Below, piece after piece: positions 28,301 to 34,675 of a DNA stretch of 41,996 nucleotides (the first letter of the stretch is position 1; each line of letters opens with the position of its first letter). Source of the stretch: Myxococcota bacterium (lineage in GTDB: Bacteria; Myxococcota_A; Bradymonadia; UBA7976; UBA1532). The position numbers and the translations under genes were made by a program. Below the pieces are notes generated by a model, which was not told where the DNA came from, searched no databases, and saw only the letters and a list, made by a program, of their open reading frames with translations. The DNA lies in the NCBI GenBank assembly GCA_023150895.1, contig JAKLJY010000066.1, positions 1 through 41,996 of the forward strand. Reading direction: 5' to 3'.

Positions 28301-31177
28301 CGGCGGCAGGTTGCCGAGGTTGACCTCGACGGTGCCGTTGGCCGTCGCCGTGCGGCCGCGGTCGTCCGTGACCCGGAGCGTGACCGGGTACGAGCCGAAG
28401 CCGGGGTAGGTGTACTCGAACACCGGCCCGAGTCCGTCGAAGCCAGCGCGGCCGTCGACGTCCCAGTCGTAGCGGACAATCTGACGGAGCGGATTGGACG
28501 ACCCGCTGCGGGAGCCGTCGAAGAAGACGGTCTCGCCACACCGGGCCGGGGTCGGGTTGATGCGGAGCACCGCCTGGGGCAGGCTCGCCCAGATGGTCAG
28601 CGTCGTCTCGGCGATGACCTCGAGGCCGGCGGCGTCGCGGACCTTGAGCCGGATGCGATTGGGCACGCCGCGCGGGAGGGCGGAGATCGTCGCCCAGGGC
28701 ACCAGGCCGTCGGCCCGGTTGATGCCGCCGTCGCCGAAGGTGTTGTCGTTGTTGAAGTCCCACGAGGCCGTGATGGTGTCGCCGCAGGCGGCGTTGGCGT
28801 CGAAGGCGTTGCCGAGCAGCGCGAGCGCCTCGTTCTCTTCGATGACGTAGGGGGGGCCGGCGACCGCGCCGGGGGGGGTGTTGGGGTTGGCGAGAACGCG
28901 CACGTCCACGAAGGACGTCTTCGTCTCGCCCGCATCGTCGATCACCCGCAGGGTCGCCCGGTAGTTGCCCGGGCTGTTGTAGGCGTACTCGAAGATCTGG
29001 CCGAGGACGCCGTCGGCGCCGGGCGTCTGGTAGTCGGCGGGCGCGTTCGTGTCCCACCAGAGACCATTGGAGGCGTTGACGTCCCACTGGTACCGAACGA
29101 TGCGCGCGGCGAAGTTCGGGTGGAACGACTCGGAATGGTCGAAGATGACCTTGCCGTTGGTGCCGCCCGCGCAGCCGGCGAAGACCTCGGTCTGGTCGAC
29201 CTTGGCGATGGGCACCGGCTTGGGGTGGAACAGCGTCGGGGTGAGCACCAGGTGGCCCATCACGGAGCCGAAATAGCCGGGGCCGTAGCCGCAGGTCACG
29301 CCCCAGATGTCGCAGTACGAGTCGACGATCTGGCCGAAGTTGCCGTACCCGGCCATCGGGTCGCCGGCGTTGGCGTCGCGCGTCATGGCGCGGACGTAGT
29401 AGATGGAGAACTCGCGGTTCCAGTCGTGACCGCCGATCGTCTGCGGGAGCGGCAGACCGGTGCGGTACCCCTTCTGGTGCGAGTAAATGCCGTAGGTGTT
29501 GCCGCAGGTGCCCTGGCTGTAGAGGCCGCTGGTGTCGCCGCAGAGGTAGTCGCCGTGGGACCACAGACCGTCGAGCCAGTGCGTGCCGTGGACGCGGCGC
29601 TTGTCCCACCAGTACGCCGAGAACTCGATGTATCGGTCGTACATCCGGCGAAGCTCACCCTTGGTCCACTTCGTGTAGGGCAAGTACGGGCGCGCCGGGT
29701 CGTTGGGGGCGAACGCGTGGACGCCCACCCAGCGGGCGCCGAGGATGGCGCCGCCCGTCAGCTTCATGTCGGGCTCGGAGTAGTTGTTGGCGTACGTCAC
29801 GCCGCCGTTGGCGTCCCGCTGCGCGATCTTGAGCTGCTCTGCGACGCGGTACTTGTGGCGGTTGTTGACGATGATGCCGTAGTCGTGACCGGCCTCTTCG
29901 ATGCCGTCCATGCCCACGAAGGCCCACTGCGTCGTCGACATGTCGGAGTACACCGCGTAGGCGCCGCAGGTCGTTCCGTGGCAGGGCTGCGTGAGCGTGA
30001 GGGCCGTCTCGTCCTTGTTGTCGAGGTTGACGGGCAGGTAGTACCAGGAGCCGTACGCCGCGCCCGCATCGAGCTGGATGTAGCCGAGGTAGTCGGTCAT
30101 CTGCTGCGCGAGCCACTCGAAGCGGTTGCCGGCGAGCGGGCCGTTCTGGACGCGCGTCCCGGCCATGGAGGGCAGGCAGGTGGCGATCGCGCCGCCGTCG
30201 ATGCCCATGTTGTAGGTCGTGCCGTAGCCGGTCGAGCGGCTGGTGTAGGCGCCCCGAGAGTCGGCCGTCCCGGGAATCCGGTTGCAGCGCTGCTCCTGAT
30301 CGAGGACGTATCCCTGGTTCGTGGGGAAGTGCGGGTCGCCGCCGTAGCCACACGTCGTGTCCTCATCCACCGCGGCGATGCCCACGAGGTTGGCGCTCGC
30401 GGTGAGATCGTTCATCAGGCGGAGAGCCGTCTCGGCGTACGGGTCGACGGCCCAACGGCGGTTGTTCTCCTCGATGAAGCCGGCGGGCGGCGGATCGTTG
30501 GCGGGGTAGGTGTAGGTGCCGGGGGGGTAGGCCGGGAGGTGGCCGTTGATGTTGTAGAGCCAGAGGTAGAGGCCCGTACCGTTGCTGAATGGGCACTGCC
30601 CGGTGATGCTGTTGGTGTTGCGGCCACCGCGGTTGACCAGGGTGCGGTGGTTGAACCACATGCCCTCGTCGACGGCTTCGACCTGAAGGATCTCGAGTTG
30701 TTCGGCCGTCCACTGGCGGGGATCGTCGGAGACGTCCCAGTTGTAGACGAACATGCGGTAGGTACCGTACTTGTTCGTCCCGTTGCAGGTGTTGCGCACC
30801 CGCACCGAGATGTTCAGCGTGGTGTCCTGCGTCAGGGGCTGCCCCTGGAGGTCCGTGCTCGGCACGATGTAGGTGCGGCCAATCTCCCACAAGGTCGCAT
30901 TGCCGTCGGCGCTGACGTCACGCGACCAATCGTCGTCGTAGTTGCCGTTGCGGTTGACGTCCCAAGAGATGCGGTACGTCCCGCAGGACGTGTCGCGCAC
31001 GTACGCCTTCAACGTGGTGCGGGCGTTCTTGTGCACCGGGTGAGGGATGTCCGGATTCTTCTGGGAGTACGGGACGGGAACGACAACTTCGTTCTGCGCG
31101 GACGCCGGCGTGGCGAAAAGCACCGCCAGACCGACGACGAAGAGGGGATAAAGGCGCCCGAAGAAGTTTCGAACCAT
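19349..31177 (-). CDS. Giant secreted mosaic protein: toroid-like, PKD, helical, PPC and DUF4215 modules
   Basis: 3942 residues. AGGAG lies eight bases before the ATG, and a clean signal peptide is cut after ASA (about 27). Residues about 130-640 are rich in Trp, Tyr and Gly and read as an alpha/alpha-toroid-like domain ('STTQWAFVGMDGIEEAGHDY', 'WWDKRRVHGTHWLDGLW'). About 650-2255 holds roughly 13 PKD domains, each with a WDxxxDG strand. About 2260-2585 is a predominantly helical, nearly Cys-free module. About 2585-3942 alternates Cys-bearing PPC-like domains (motif TSDGxGGCPGDT, eight copies) with 15 DUF4215 repeats (CDDGNxxxGDGC). No C-terminal sorting signal or membrane helix is present, so it is probably released or held by protein contacts. 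A surface adhesin or matrix protein is most likely, but no enzyme activity can be ruled in or out. Confidence 0.9.
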   Translation of the reverse strand: MVRNFFGRLYPLFVVGLAVLFATPASAQNEVVVPVPYSQKNPDIPHPVHKNARTTLKAYVRDTSCGTYRISWDVNRNGNYDDDWSRDVSADGNATLWEIGRTYIVPSTDLQGQPLTQDTTLNISVRVRNTCNGTNKYGTYRMFVYNWDVSDDPRQWTAEQLEILQVEAVDEGMWFNHRTLVNRGGRNTNSITGQCPFSNGTGLYLWLYNINGHLPAYPPGTYTYPANDPPPAGFIEENNRRWAVDPYAETALRLMNDLTASANLVGIAAVDEDTTCGYGGDPHFPTNQGYVLDQEQRCNRIPGTADSRGAYTSRSTGYGTTYNMGIDGGAIATCLPSMAGTRVQNGPLAGNRFEWLAQQMTDYLGYIQLDAGAAYGSWYYLPVNLDNKDETALTLTQPCHGTTCGAYAVYSDMSTTQWAFVGMDGIEEAGHDYGIIVNNRHKYRVAEQLKIAQRDANGGVTYANNYSEPDMKLTGGAILGARWVGVHAFAPNDPARPYLPYTKWTKGELRRMYDRYIEFSAYWWDKRRVHGTHWLDGLWSHGDYLCGDTSGLYSQGTCGNTYGIYSHQKGYRTGLPLPQTIGGHDWNREFSIYYVRAMTRDANAGDPMAGYGNFGQIVDSYCDIWGVTCGYGPGYFGSVMGHLVLTPTLFHPKPVPIAKVDQTEVFAGCAGGTNGKVIFDHSESFHPNFAARIVRYQWDVNASNGLWWDTNAPADYQTPGADGVLGQIFEYAYNSPGNYRATLRVIDDAGETKTSFVDVRVLANPNTPPGAVAGPPYVIEENEALALLGNAFDANAACGDTITASWDFNNDNTFGDGGINRADGLVPWATISALPRGVPNRIRLKVRDAAGLEVIAETTLTIWASLPQAVLRINPTPARCGETVFFDGSRSGSSNPLRQIVRYDWDVDGRAGFDGLGPVFEYTYPGFGSYPVTLRVTDDRGRTATANGTVEVNLGNLPPVARISQPVYTVLSGEDLRLDASRSADPNDTCGDRIVTYKWDLDGNGQYNDAGDVTGVTPNLPWQFLNARMRWPASRETNQPANPIRLMVTDTFGQSSVAEATIIIYDATPVADFQQTPNPAPINVRTGEVRPFLDGRSSRSPIAGVTITRIDWDVNDDGQFEVVGRETLQASRFLSPIPDRQEDVEDIYMRVRVTDSTGRTATRRLLVPTHMPPTPPTADADPSDVPEQGYNLLLGETLTLNGAGSFDPDAADFGDFVNFYRWDLNFQDGAEFAADITREDQNSDAVEAVVPLSIQEMATYGITNPGQYTVKLQVEDTTGMTNFDTAPVTIHPVNPQARFTMDANNVACGDRVTLDARSSFHPHPLVRIDSYLWDLDNDGQYDDAEGAVVQARYDQFTYGQAKTLRLQITDSLGRTATASAQLLVDLGNVAPTPVAGGNRDANGNVIGPYVKVRGETLQLSAAGSVDANEDCGDRIVRYQWDLKNDGSYEFDRQDNTVPAISVAQLTTWGMQNLGTYDIRLRVTDRFGVTADQIVPFRVVNGPTAIVTATPARVACNSQVTFDGSASFTDGPLGQGFDLVEFLWDLDNDGQYDDASGVRTSRNAFALPDAQGNVTMTPRLRVRDASGRTVTASAVVVINPQNLAPIASAGGPYTTGPVAGGFQPITLDGRASYDPDEPCDALTAYKWDIDGDGRFGNEDAPAEPMGAQVANFVSPLWQPNTTQTVRLKVCDMRNTCSKIDEADVQIRPAAPPAGRMLAPLAADAACMGQGAFDVRFEVGDPGGRPVTATVNIAGIDVGSSNFNPPANGAMIPGTIRVDPVARNIPEGRHLIIVKFRNNAGGESKVDAGDRIVFDRTAPTLTVGAQLAANACYAPSGVPRPTVDAQDFWDPVPNVSTETTSDVCARTFRVTARDACGNSTVVERSYFVAEAVPVTITGPDDGALVNNAQISWTVPGAAQCHPTVTSTLSRDGAAAQAYLANAPINNPGAYVYSLTVSDCLNQVRPYGRRFTVNAPPVAVPVPSGHPQADTGRAATYRVKQGDQLIVDASDSRAPEAFDQIASYAWDWTGDGTIEANTVRALYPTPAQGTFDGRLTVTDSVNASNSAPFRVVIDDVSPACNAGGPYVIFSKNQFTADGSNSRPGAANEPITRYVWDWDDPTPDSEGVRANHTYVDSGNYFLRLTCHDQDSTSTSTVRVDVRDVSPIVTRFTPPAVIYEVIPQQWSVEAIPALENDPISAYEWDWGDDNVNTTIIGTNTPNQSEYRGLDKATVVHQIREYGNFNLAVRVYDTDTRGIRKYPIVVRESTFTVLLEHLRTKTAAIIANPAYTAQQKLSLLDANTFITRALWGERYLQRGVTLQALDTLTTKMVQAQLRGVDFGTELWAFARQASRELNRMEATIKAIPGVNLRDLDLVAGFGFLRNIEQYKQAAWEAKVRSQADVMVAVDNWSKVLEGYFYLRRYSMPLKMVKSAPTKPEFLNVCNINEAIAPRVALKGIVNPINRAEEWGRIKSDLAAGMDALVSDLAIYVNAGAAANDPGPDRNLVQLALQQMTEAASIAADPIGRICGSGQTCVSEPKEQRYLAQLNGFAQTMAQLRASGAYTRLWQGIAERAVECRTLLSHHETVDVNANGNYLGGFPVKTIDQYFFTVASDTETLFLETSDGRGGCPATIDTKVTLFKINGNSRATLGMNDNIAANRKCSRLERQIVRGLYEVRVERPGALAGIDMYNLLVTHTRTDGCSDRRVGAGEECDDGNLDNGDGCSALCKIEATPIDAGGDFPGGFAANEFDRFGFTLPIRRTVGLAVTDGAGGCPGDARMVLTKIGLGGLPAVVATDDDSGPGPCPVLSLELDPGRYEVKVDGINGVSVDPYVLTASFIGACGDGTVDPGEGCDDRNRLNADGCSAVCTLEDACGNAAVDAGELCDDGNRANGDGCDLNCKPELGAVCGNGRAEVGEGCDDGNRLNGDGCSADCVREPQCGNRVVDAGEQCDDGNVRPGDGCSATCQREVPCGNTKVNAGEQCDDGNVNNGDGCNATCQIEATYIDVAQTRLRGAIVARGAAWYTFRAEANSVLYTETSDGAGGCDFDTALTLFRKSGASVIQVGRDDDSGPERCSRLARSIGAGDYMLRVDTLNGVPLPAFTLDYRLDVNLGAGGVHGGGFGEDGSDMFYFTISAMKHGRFQTGDGLGGCPGDTILSLRRRNPDGTRPEVASNDDNDGPCSSIALDLPPATYELLVTGRGAVNAYKMLSQIVAPVGSCGNAQVEGAEECDDGNRVANDGCDLTCRYECGNRRVDLRETCDDGNRVAGDGCSDLCRNEGTCGNGITEAGEACDDGNQVGGDGCEANCTLRAGCGNRIIGVGETCDDGNLVNGDGCDVLCSTETTILDKATIRPVGALPAGQKDTYRFKTEDESVVRLQTSDGGAGCPGNTVLRLFQIGAGGARNELATDDDGGNNGCSLLTRELPVGTFEADVIAPADRAILRYTLDYRLTVNASQSGGYSGGFEKAGSDLFTVHLDADSRIIFETSDGLGGCPGDTVATLYQNGRVLQSDDNNGPGPCSRVYYPNLAGAYAPAGDYEILVTGRNNVAIRGYAAHASYARCGDSVVTLGEQCDDGNAVPGDGCDATCRLENLCGNNRIDAGEQCDDGNRNNGDGCSAACQTEVLCGNGHVDPGEECDDGNVQGGDGCAANCRAEIPACGNNVVEGAEQCDDGNQANGDGCASDCTIEQICGNSVLEGAETCDDGNAVDGDGCSAACQREFYPIIGGLYSRSSTLARNVSDVFRFTADAKSNLKVETKTGVVNGASECAAIDTELLLYSINALTGAKTLVASNDDARAGYRCSLISRAINPGRYELVARGKLGAQVPEYIFDFRMATNMTTAAIYGGAFVAEGNDLFELRTAQATRYTITTSDGSGGCPGDTVFAFYRIEANGTRTAITPPTADDDGPGLCSQIASFQTVANVLYELEVSGKNGIAIGSYRLQTQLR
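20045..23095 (-). repeat. DUF4215 'Myxococcus cysteine-rich' repeat clusters (coding)
   Basis: Fifteen copies of the pattern GNxxxxxGExCDDGNxxxGDGCxxxC are arranged as clusters of 1, 5, 4 and 5 (from about 23095 down to 20045), separated by PPC-like domains. The second copy has CDDRN instead of CDDGN. Adjacent copies share about 40-base DNA similarity, with TTGCCGTCGTCGCA recurring on the plus strand. Confidence 0.9.
24400..29230 (-). repeat. PKD-domain array (coding)
   Basis: About 13 PKD-like units of roughly 85-130 residues. Each has a strand with W-D-[LVIFW]-[DN] and a following loop often reading DGxxDD, then an ending like TLRVTD or RLKVRD. Several units carry a single or paired Cys near ACGD, suggesting inter-strand disulfides not usual in PKD folds. 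Confidence 0.8.
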
Positions 31178-31339
31178 GGGACGTGCTCCTGCACAGGAAG
31201 GGCGGCCCGTTCATCGGACCGACTGACCTGCCCCGACCGTCCATGGCTCAGGCAAGAATCATGCGAGCGCACAAGACCCAGCTTGGATCTCAGCGTACAC
31301 CCGCAGCGCGAAAGTAACAGAACGTACACGCGCACTGCA

Positions 31340-31345
31340 ATTATA
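31340..31345 (-). promoter_or_regulatory. Candidate -10 box for the giant gene
   Basis: Read on the minus strand the sequence is TATAAT within GCGTATATAATTGC. The base at the expected -35 position is not TTGACA-like (CCCGTG at 17-base spacing), so activator-dependent or alternative-sigma use is possible. Confidence 0.35.
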
Positions 31346-31376
31346 TACGCCCCATAAGGTCGCACGGGATCGGCAA

Positions 31377-31407
31377 AACACCCCATCGGGCCTGAGTCCC
31401 GGGTGTT
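31377..31407 (-). terminator. Candidate terminator for the M23 gene
   Basis: On the minus strand AACACCC and GGGTGTT pair as a 7-bp stem, with an inner GGG/CCC stem, and the 3' arm runs directly into TTTTG. It lies about 160 bases after the stop of the peptidase frame and upstream of the giant-gene promoter, the right place to separate the two units. Confidence 0.4.
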
Positions 31408-31564
31408 ATGCGACATGGGGCGAGGTCGGCAAAGCTACGGAACCCGTCACCGCGGACCGCAGACTGCCCTACACTTCACGCAATCGCCCACGTTGTCAAA
31501 CGGGGAATGTACGCATCGGGTGATGTGAGTTCACGGCCCACAACCGGACCGGACTCGCGGGCCG

Positions 31565-32014
31565 TCACTCCGGCGCCCAGCGGTTCTCGAGTCGGAAGTG
31601 CTGCGTGCGCCGCGCCTCGTGTCCCGCCGCGTCCCGCAAACGCACTTCGACCGCGTGGCGACCCGCTCCGAGCGGTTCCACCGGGCGCCAGGTCAACCGC
31701 CCGTAAGCGTGAAAGTACTCGGGGTGGATGGGTCGGCCGTCGAGGCGGACGCGCAACGTCCCGATGTCGACGCCGGCGCCCGGGTCGGAGACGGGGATCT
31801 CCAGGCGCGCGCCGGCCGGGTGGGCCGCACGGCGCAGGTCGCCGACGACGGGCGGCGTCTTGTCCCGCATGAGGCCGACGGGCCCCGGGTGGACGAGACT
31901 GCCCTCCAGCGCAGGGGGGGACCCGGTCCTGCGTCCGCCGACCCGCCAGAAGCGCTTGCCCTCCTGAAAGAAGAGGGCGAGACCATCGGTGTCAACCGAT
32001 TCCGGCACTGTCAA
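31565..32014 (-). pseudogene. C-terminal part of the M23 peptidase, in a shifted frame
   Basis: 149 residues can be read from a TTG at 32014, but the open frame continues upstream of it as a sensible beta strand (GGRVRLTVPESVDTDGLALF). The segment goes on with 'EGKRFWRVGG', 'VGLMRDKTPPVV' and an Ig-like end (LDGRPIHPEYF ... EVRLRDAAGHEA). This is the expected distal part of the large M23 protein encoded immediately upstream in another frame. The last 23 bases of the upstream frame overlap it. Removing one G from the G5 run (plus-strand C5 at 32025-32029) joins the two frames into one protein of about 646 residues. It may be a sequencing error, a real mutation or ribosomal frameshifting; as a stand-alone gene it has no signal peptide or ribosome site. 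Confidence 0.7.
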
Positions 32015-33506
32015 GCGGACGCGGCCCCCGGGCCGGGCGCCACGTCGGGCGGAATACGACGAGGGGTCCGACCGGCTCGAGCGCCGGCGTCCCCGGGTTC
32101 GGCGCCGGACTCACGTCCACGAGATACGGCGCGAAGACGGCGGTCGCCCCCACGTCGAACGCCGCGCCCAGGGCCGGCACGCGAATCTCGGCCCCGGGTC
32201 GGATGCTGTAGGCTTCGAACGATCCCGTCCGCTCGGGGACGCCGTCGGCGGAAACGGCCAACGAGAGCCGCACGTCGCGATCGGGATCGAGGTCGATCGC
32301 CAGGGCCGGGCCGGTTTCGGTGGCGGTGAACCGGTGCGGCCGGGTCAGCGGACGACCGTCGAGCGTGGCGCCCCAGCGGAACCCGGGCCGGCAGGCCTCC
32401 GGGACGGGGATGACCAGCGTCGACTCGAACCAGCGCGTGCCCTGCAAGCGGGGTGCGTCGGCGGCGCGGGGCATGAGTGTGCCCGACTGAGTCGGACAGG
32501 GGTCGGCGGCTGGCACAACATGAACCACCTGTTCCCAGAGTCCGCGGTGACCGGCGGCGTCCCGGGCCTCGACCTCCAGGCGATGGGGACCGGGGGTGAG
32601 GTGGCCCAGATCGTTCACCGTCGGGCCCGGCCAGGCCACCATCGCGGGCGCGTCGACCGGGTCGCGGTACATGCGGTGGAAGCGGCCCGAGGCGTCGGCC
32701 CGCCGCTCGGCCAGGTAGTCGATCTCGGTGAGGTTCTTCTCGGCGTAGCTGGCCCGATCGTAACGAACGCGGTGGGCCACGACGCCGTCGATTCGCAGCT
32801 CGAGCGAGGCCGGTTCGAGGTCCCGCGCGCTGCCGTCGATGCGGTCGGCCCACTCGACCGCAAGGCCAACGCGACCGCTCAGGCTCACCGGCGGCTCCGG
32901 TCCGGCGCTCGCGACCGCGCGCTCCAGGGGAGCGAGCAGGCCCTCCACCCGGGCGCTCGCATCGCGCGGCTGAAAGAGGACCCGCGTCGGGCGAGGGGCC
33001 TGCGTGTCCGGGATCGTCAGGCCGTTCTGAAGCGGGTCGATGGGCAGGTTGTCCCGCCGCAGCTCGAAGTGCAGGTGCACGAGATCCGTACCGCTCGTAC
33101 CGACGATGCCGAGCGTGTCGCCCCGCTTCACGGGCAGCGGCGGGTCGAGGTTCTTCTCGAAGCCATAGGCGCCGGCGGCCTTCTCGGCGACTCGTGCCAC
33201 GGCCTCGAGGGCGGGTGAGAAGCGCTCCATGTGGCCGTAGACGGTGGTGAGTCCGTCCGCGTGCCGCACGTACACGCTGCGCCCGTAGCCGAAGTGCCCG
33301 CGCTTGATGCGGATGACCTCGCCGTCGAGCGCAGCCAGAACCCGCGCATCGAGACGATCATCGGTCGTGAGGTCGAGCCCGGCGTGGTGGTGGCCGATGC
33401 GATACGTGCCGACGACCGAGGTGACCTGCGGCCGGTGATCGATGGGGTACAGCAGCGTCGGCGCACCGAGCGCCGCGACGACGGCCCCGGCCGCGAGCGG
33501 GAGCAT
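31992..33506 (-). CDS. M23-family peptidoglycan endopeptidase (LytM type), frame broken near the end
   Basis: 504 residues before an early stop. The N-terminus has a short hydrophobic export signal (about 1-18). The M23 domain occupies about 25-170. Its zinc ligands are visible: HAGLD (HxxxD, about 41-45) and VHLHFEL (HxH, about 143-149), plus YGHM. A long beta-rich C-terminal region with Ig-like segments ('LELRIDGVVAHRVRYDRASY', 'GPHRLEVEARDAAGHRGLW') follows. Such enzymes cut peptide cross-links in peptidoglycan, in the periplasm. The last 10 or so residues, after PTWRPARG, look out of frame. It follows the four-repeat protein gene after 11 bases, so the two form an operon. Confidence 0.88.
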   Translation of the reverse strand: MLPLAAGAVVAALGAPTLLYPIDHRPQVTSVVGTYRIGHHHAGLDLTTDDRLDARVLAALDGEVIRIKRGHFGYGRSVYVRHADGLTTVYGHMERFSPALEAVARVAEKAAGAYGFEKNLDPPLPVKRGDTLGIVGTSGTDLVHLHFELRRDNLPIDPLQNGLTIPDTQAPRPTRVLFQPRDASARVEGLLAPLERAVASAGPEPPVSLSGRVGLAVEWADRIDGSARDLEPASLELRIDGVVAHRVRYDRASYAEKNLTEIDYLAERRADASGRFHRMYRDPVDAPAMVAWPGPTVNDLGHLTPGPHRLEVEARDAAGHRGLWEQVVHVVPAADPCPTQSGTLMPRAADAPRLQGTRWFESTLVIPVPEACRPGFRWGATLDGRPLTRPHRFTATETGPALAIDLDPDRDVRLSLAVSADGVPERTGSFEAYSIRPGAEIRVPALGAAFDVGATAVFAPYLVDVSPAPNPGTPALEPVGPLVVFRPTWRPARGPRPLDSAGIG

Positions 33507-33517
33507 GGCGGTGCCGA

Positions 33518-34630
33518 TCAGGCCGCCGGGGCCCCGCTCTGGGTGTTCTGGGCTTTCTGGACCTCGTCGTACTCGCGCTCGTAGAAGCGGAGGTTATCGA
33601 GGACGATGGAGAGGTTGTGCAGGTTCATCTCGTCCTCGCGGACGCGATCGAGATCGTCCATCTGGTGGGCGATCTCGTAGAGCTGATCGCAGAGTTTGCT
33701 CAGGCGGGCGAGCTCGCGCGTGCGGCGGTCCTGCCCGGCGAAGTGCTGGCGGTACTCCTCGAAGACCTGGTTGGCCGCCTGCCCGAGCGCCCCGACGAGA
33801 TCCTTGAAGCTGCTCTCCTGGCGCGCCTTGCGAATCTCGCCGAGCTCGGACTCGAAGAACTGAATCTGGCGCGTGACCGTCTCGATGTTGCGACCGTTGT
33901 GCGTGTGGCCCGGCAGCTTCGCGCCGACCGACTGCATCAGATCGAGCACGCCCTGGAGGCTGCCGACCATGCGCTGGAGGAGGTCCGGGCGTCGGCTGTT
34001 GCGCGCCTTTCCGACGAAGTGGTCCTGGTAGAGCTGGAACTGGTCGTTGGCGACCTGCGCCAGAACGTCGGCGAGCTCTTCCGGGGTGGCGCGCGTGCGG
34101 GCTTCCTGGATGGCCGTCCGCTCCTCCTGGTACAGCCGGAGGCTGTTCTCGACGGTGGTGCGGGCTTCGGAGAGCTCGCCGTTCGAGAACTCCTGACCGA
34201 GCGTGGCGACGTCTTCGTTCAGCCGCTTGAGGTCCTCGATGAGCTCGTTGAGCAGGCCGAGGTCGCGCGTCGCGCGGGCACGACCGGCGAAGTGCCGGAC
34301 GTAACGCCGCGTCGTGAACGTCGACCACGTCGCGAGGCGGTGGGCTTCGAGGGCGTCCGGGCCCGCCGCCTGGGCCTTGCGGATGGCGTCGCCCTCGGTG
34401 CCGTACAGGTTCAGGTTGTTCTGGGCGGTGCGCAGGACGTCGTCGCGCTCCGTGCCGGCCGGCAGAGCCTGGAGGGCCGCCACGACGGGCTGCAGGCCGT
34501 CGCGCAGGGAGTCCATCAGGGCGGCGTCCCGAGAGATGCGCGGCTGACCGGCGAAGAAGGCGTCGTACTGGGCGTTGAGATCGTTGACCTTCTTGCGGAG
34601 GTCGGCGAGCGAGGGCTGATTGGCGGCCAT
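33518..34630 (-). CDS. Four-repeat helical cytoplasmic protein of unknown function
   Basis: 370 residues, highly charged, without signal peptide or membrane helix, and almost all predicted helix. It is built of four diverged copies of a unit of about 91 residues. Each unit opens with a phrase like HFAGxxRxxR: FFAGQPRISRD at 25, HFAGRARATRD at 113, HFVGKARNSRR at 204 and HFAGQDRRTRE at 297. Each closes with LxFYxxExxxIxKAR: LNLYGTEGDAIRKAQ at 73, LRLYQEERTAIQEAR at 164, IQFFESELGEIRKAR at 256 and LRFYEREYDEVQKAQ at 347. I do not recognise the family. The copies probably form an alpha-helical repeat rod or bundle. The gene leads an operon with the M23 peptidase and has its own plausible promoter. 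Confidence 0.8.
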   Translation of the reverse strand: MAANQPSLADLRKKVNDLNAQYDAFFAGQPRISRDAALMDSLRDGLQPVVAALQALPAGTERDDVLRTAQNNLNLYGTEGDAIRKAQAAGPDALEAHRLATWSTFTTRRYVRHFAGRARATRDLGLLNELIEDLKRLNEDVATLGQEFSNGELSEARTTVENSLRLYQEERTAIQEARTRATPEELADVLAQVANDQFQLYQDHFVGKARNSRRPDLLQRMVGSLQGVLDLMQSVGAKLPGHTHNGRNIETVTRQIQFFESELGEIRKARQESSFKDLVGALGQAANQVFEEYRQHFAGQDRRTRELARLSKLCDQLYEIAHQMDDLDRVREDEMNLHNLSIVLDNLRFYEREYDEVQKAQNTQSGAPAA

Positions 34631-34675
34631 GGCGGGTCTCTCGTTCGGTCGTGCTTCGGGGTTCGCGGGAAGAGC

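Larger units (their letters stand above)
31178..31564. promoter_or_regulatory. Long intergenic region upstream of the giant gene
   Basis: This 387-base stretch is the longest non-coding region and is visibly less GC-rich than its surroundings. On the minus strand a perfect TATAAT lies at 31345-31340, giving a leader of about 155 bases before the giant gene; no matching -35 box is present at 16-18 bases. The 7-base sequence CGTACAC (plus strand) occurs at 31294-31300 and 31323-31329, just downstream of the -10 box, and may be an operator. No ORF with coding character is seen in it. Confidence 0.4.

Noticed and set aside
19343-31357. A 4004-residue open frame on the plus strand
   Set aside because: It is the antisense shadow of the giant secreted protein. 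The minus frame has a signal peptide, ribosome site and recognisable domains; the plus frame reads as Val/Asp/Gly/Arg low-complexity typical of antisense in GC-rich genes.
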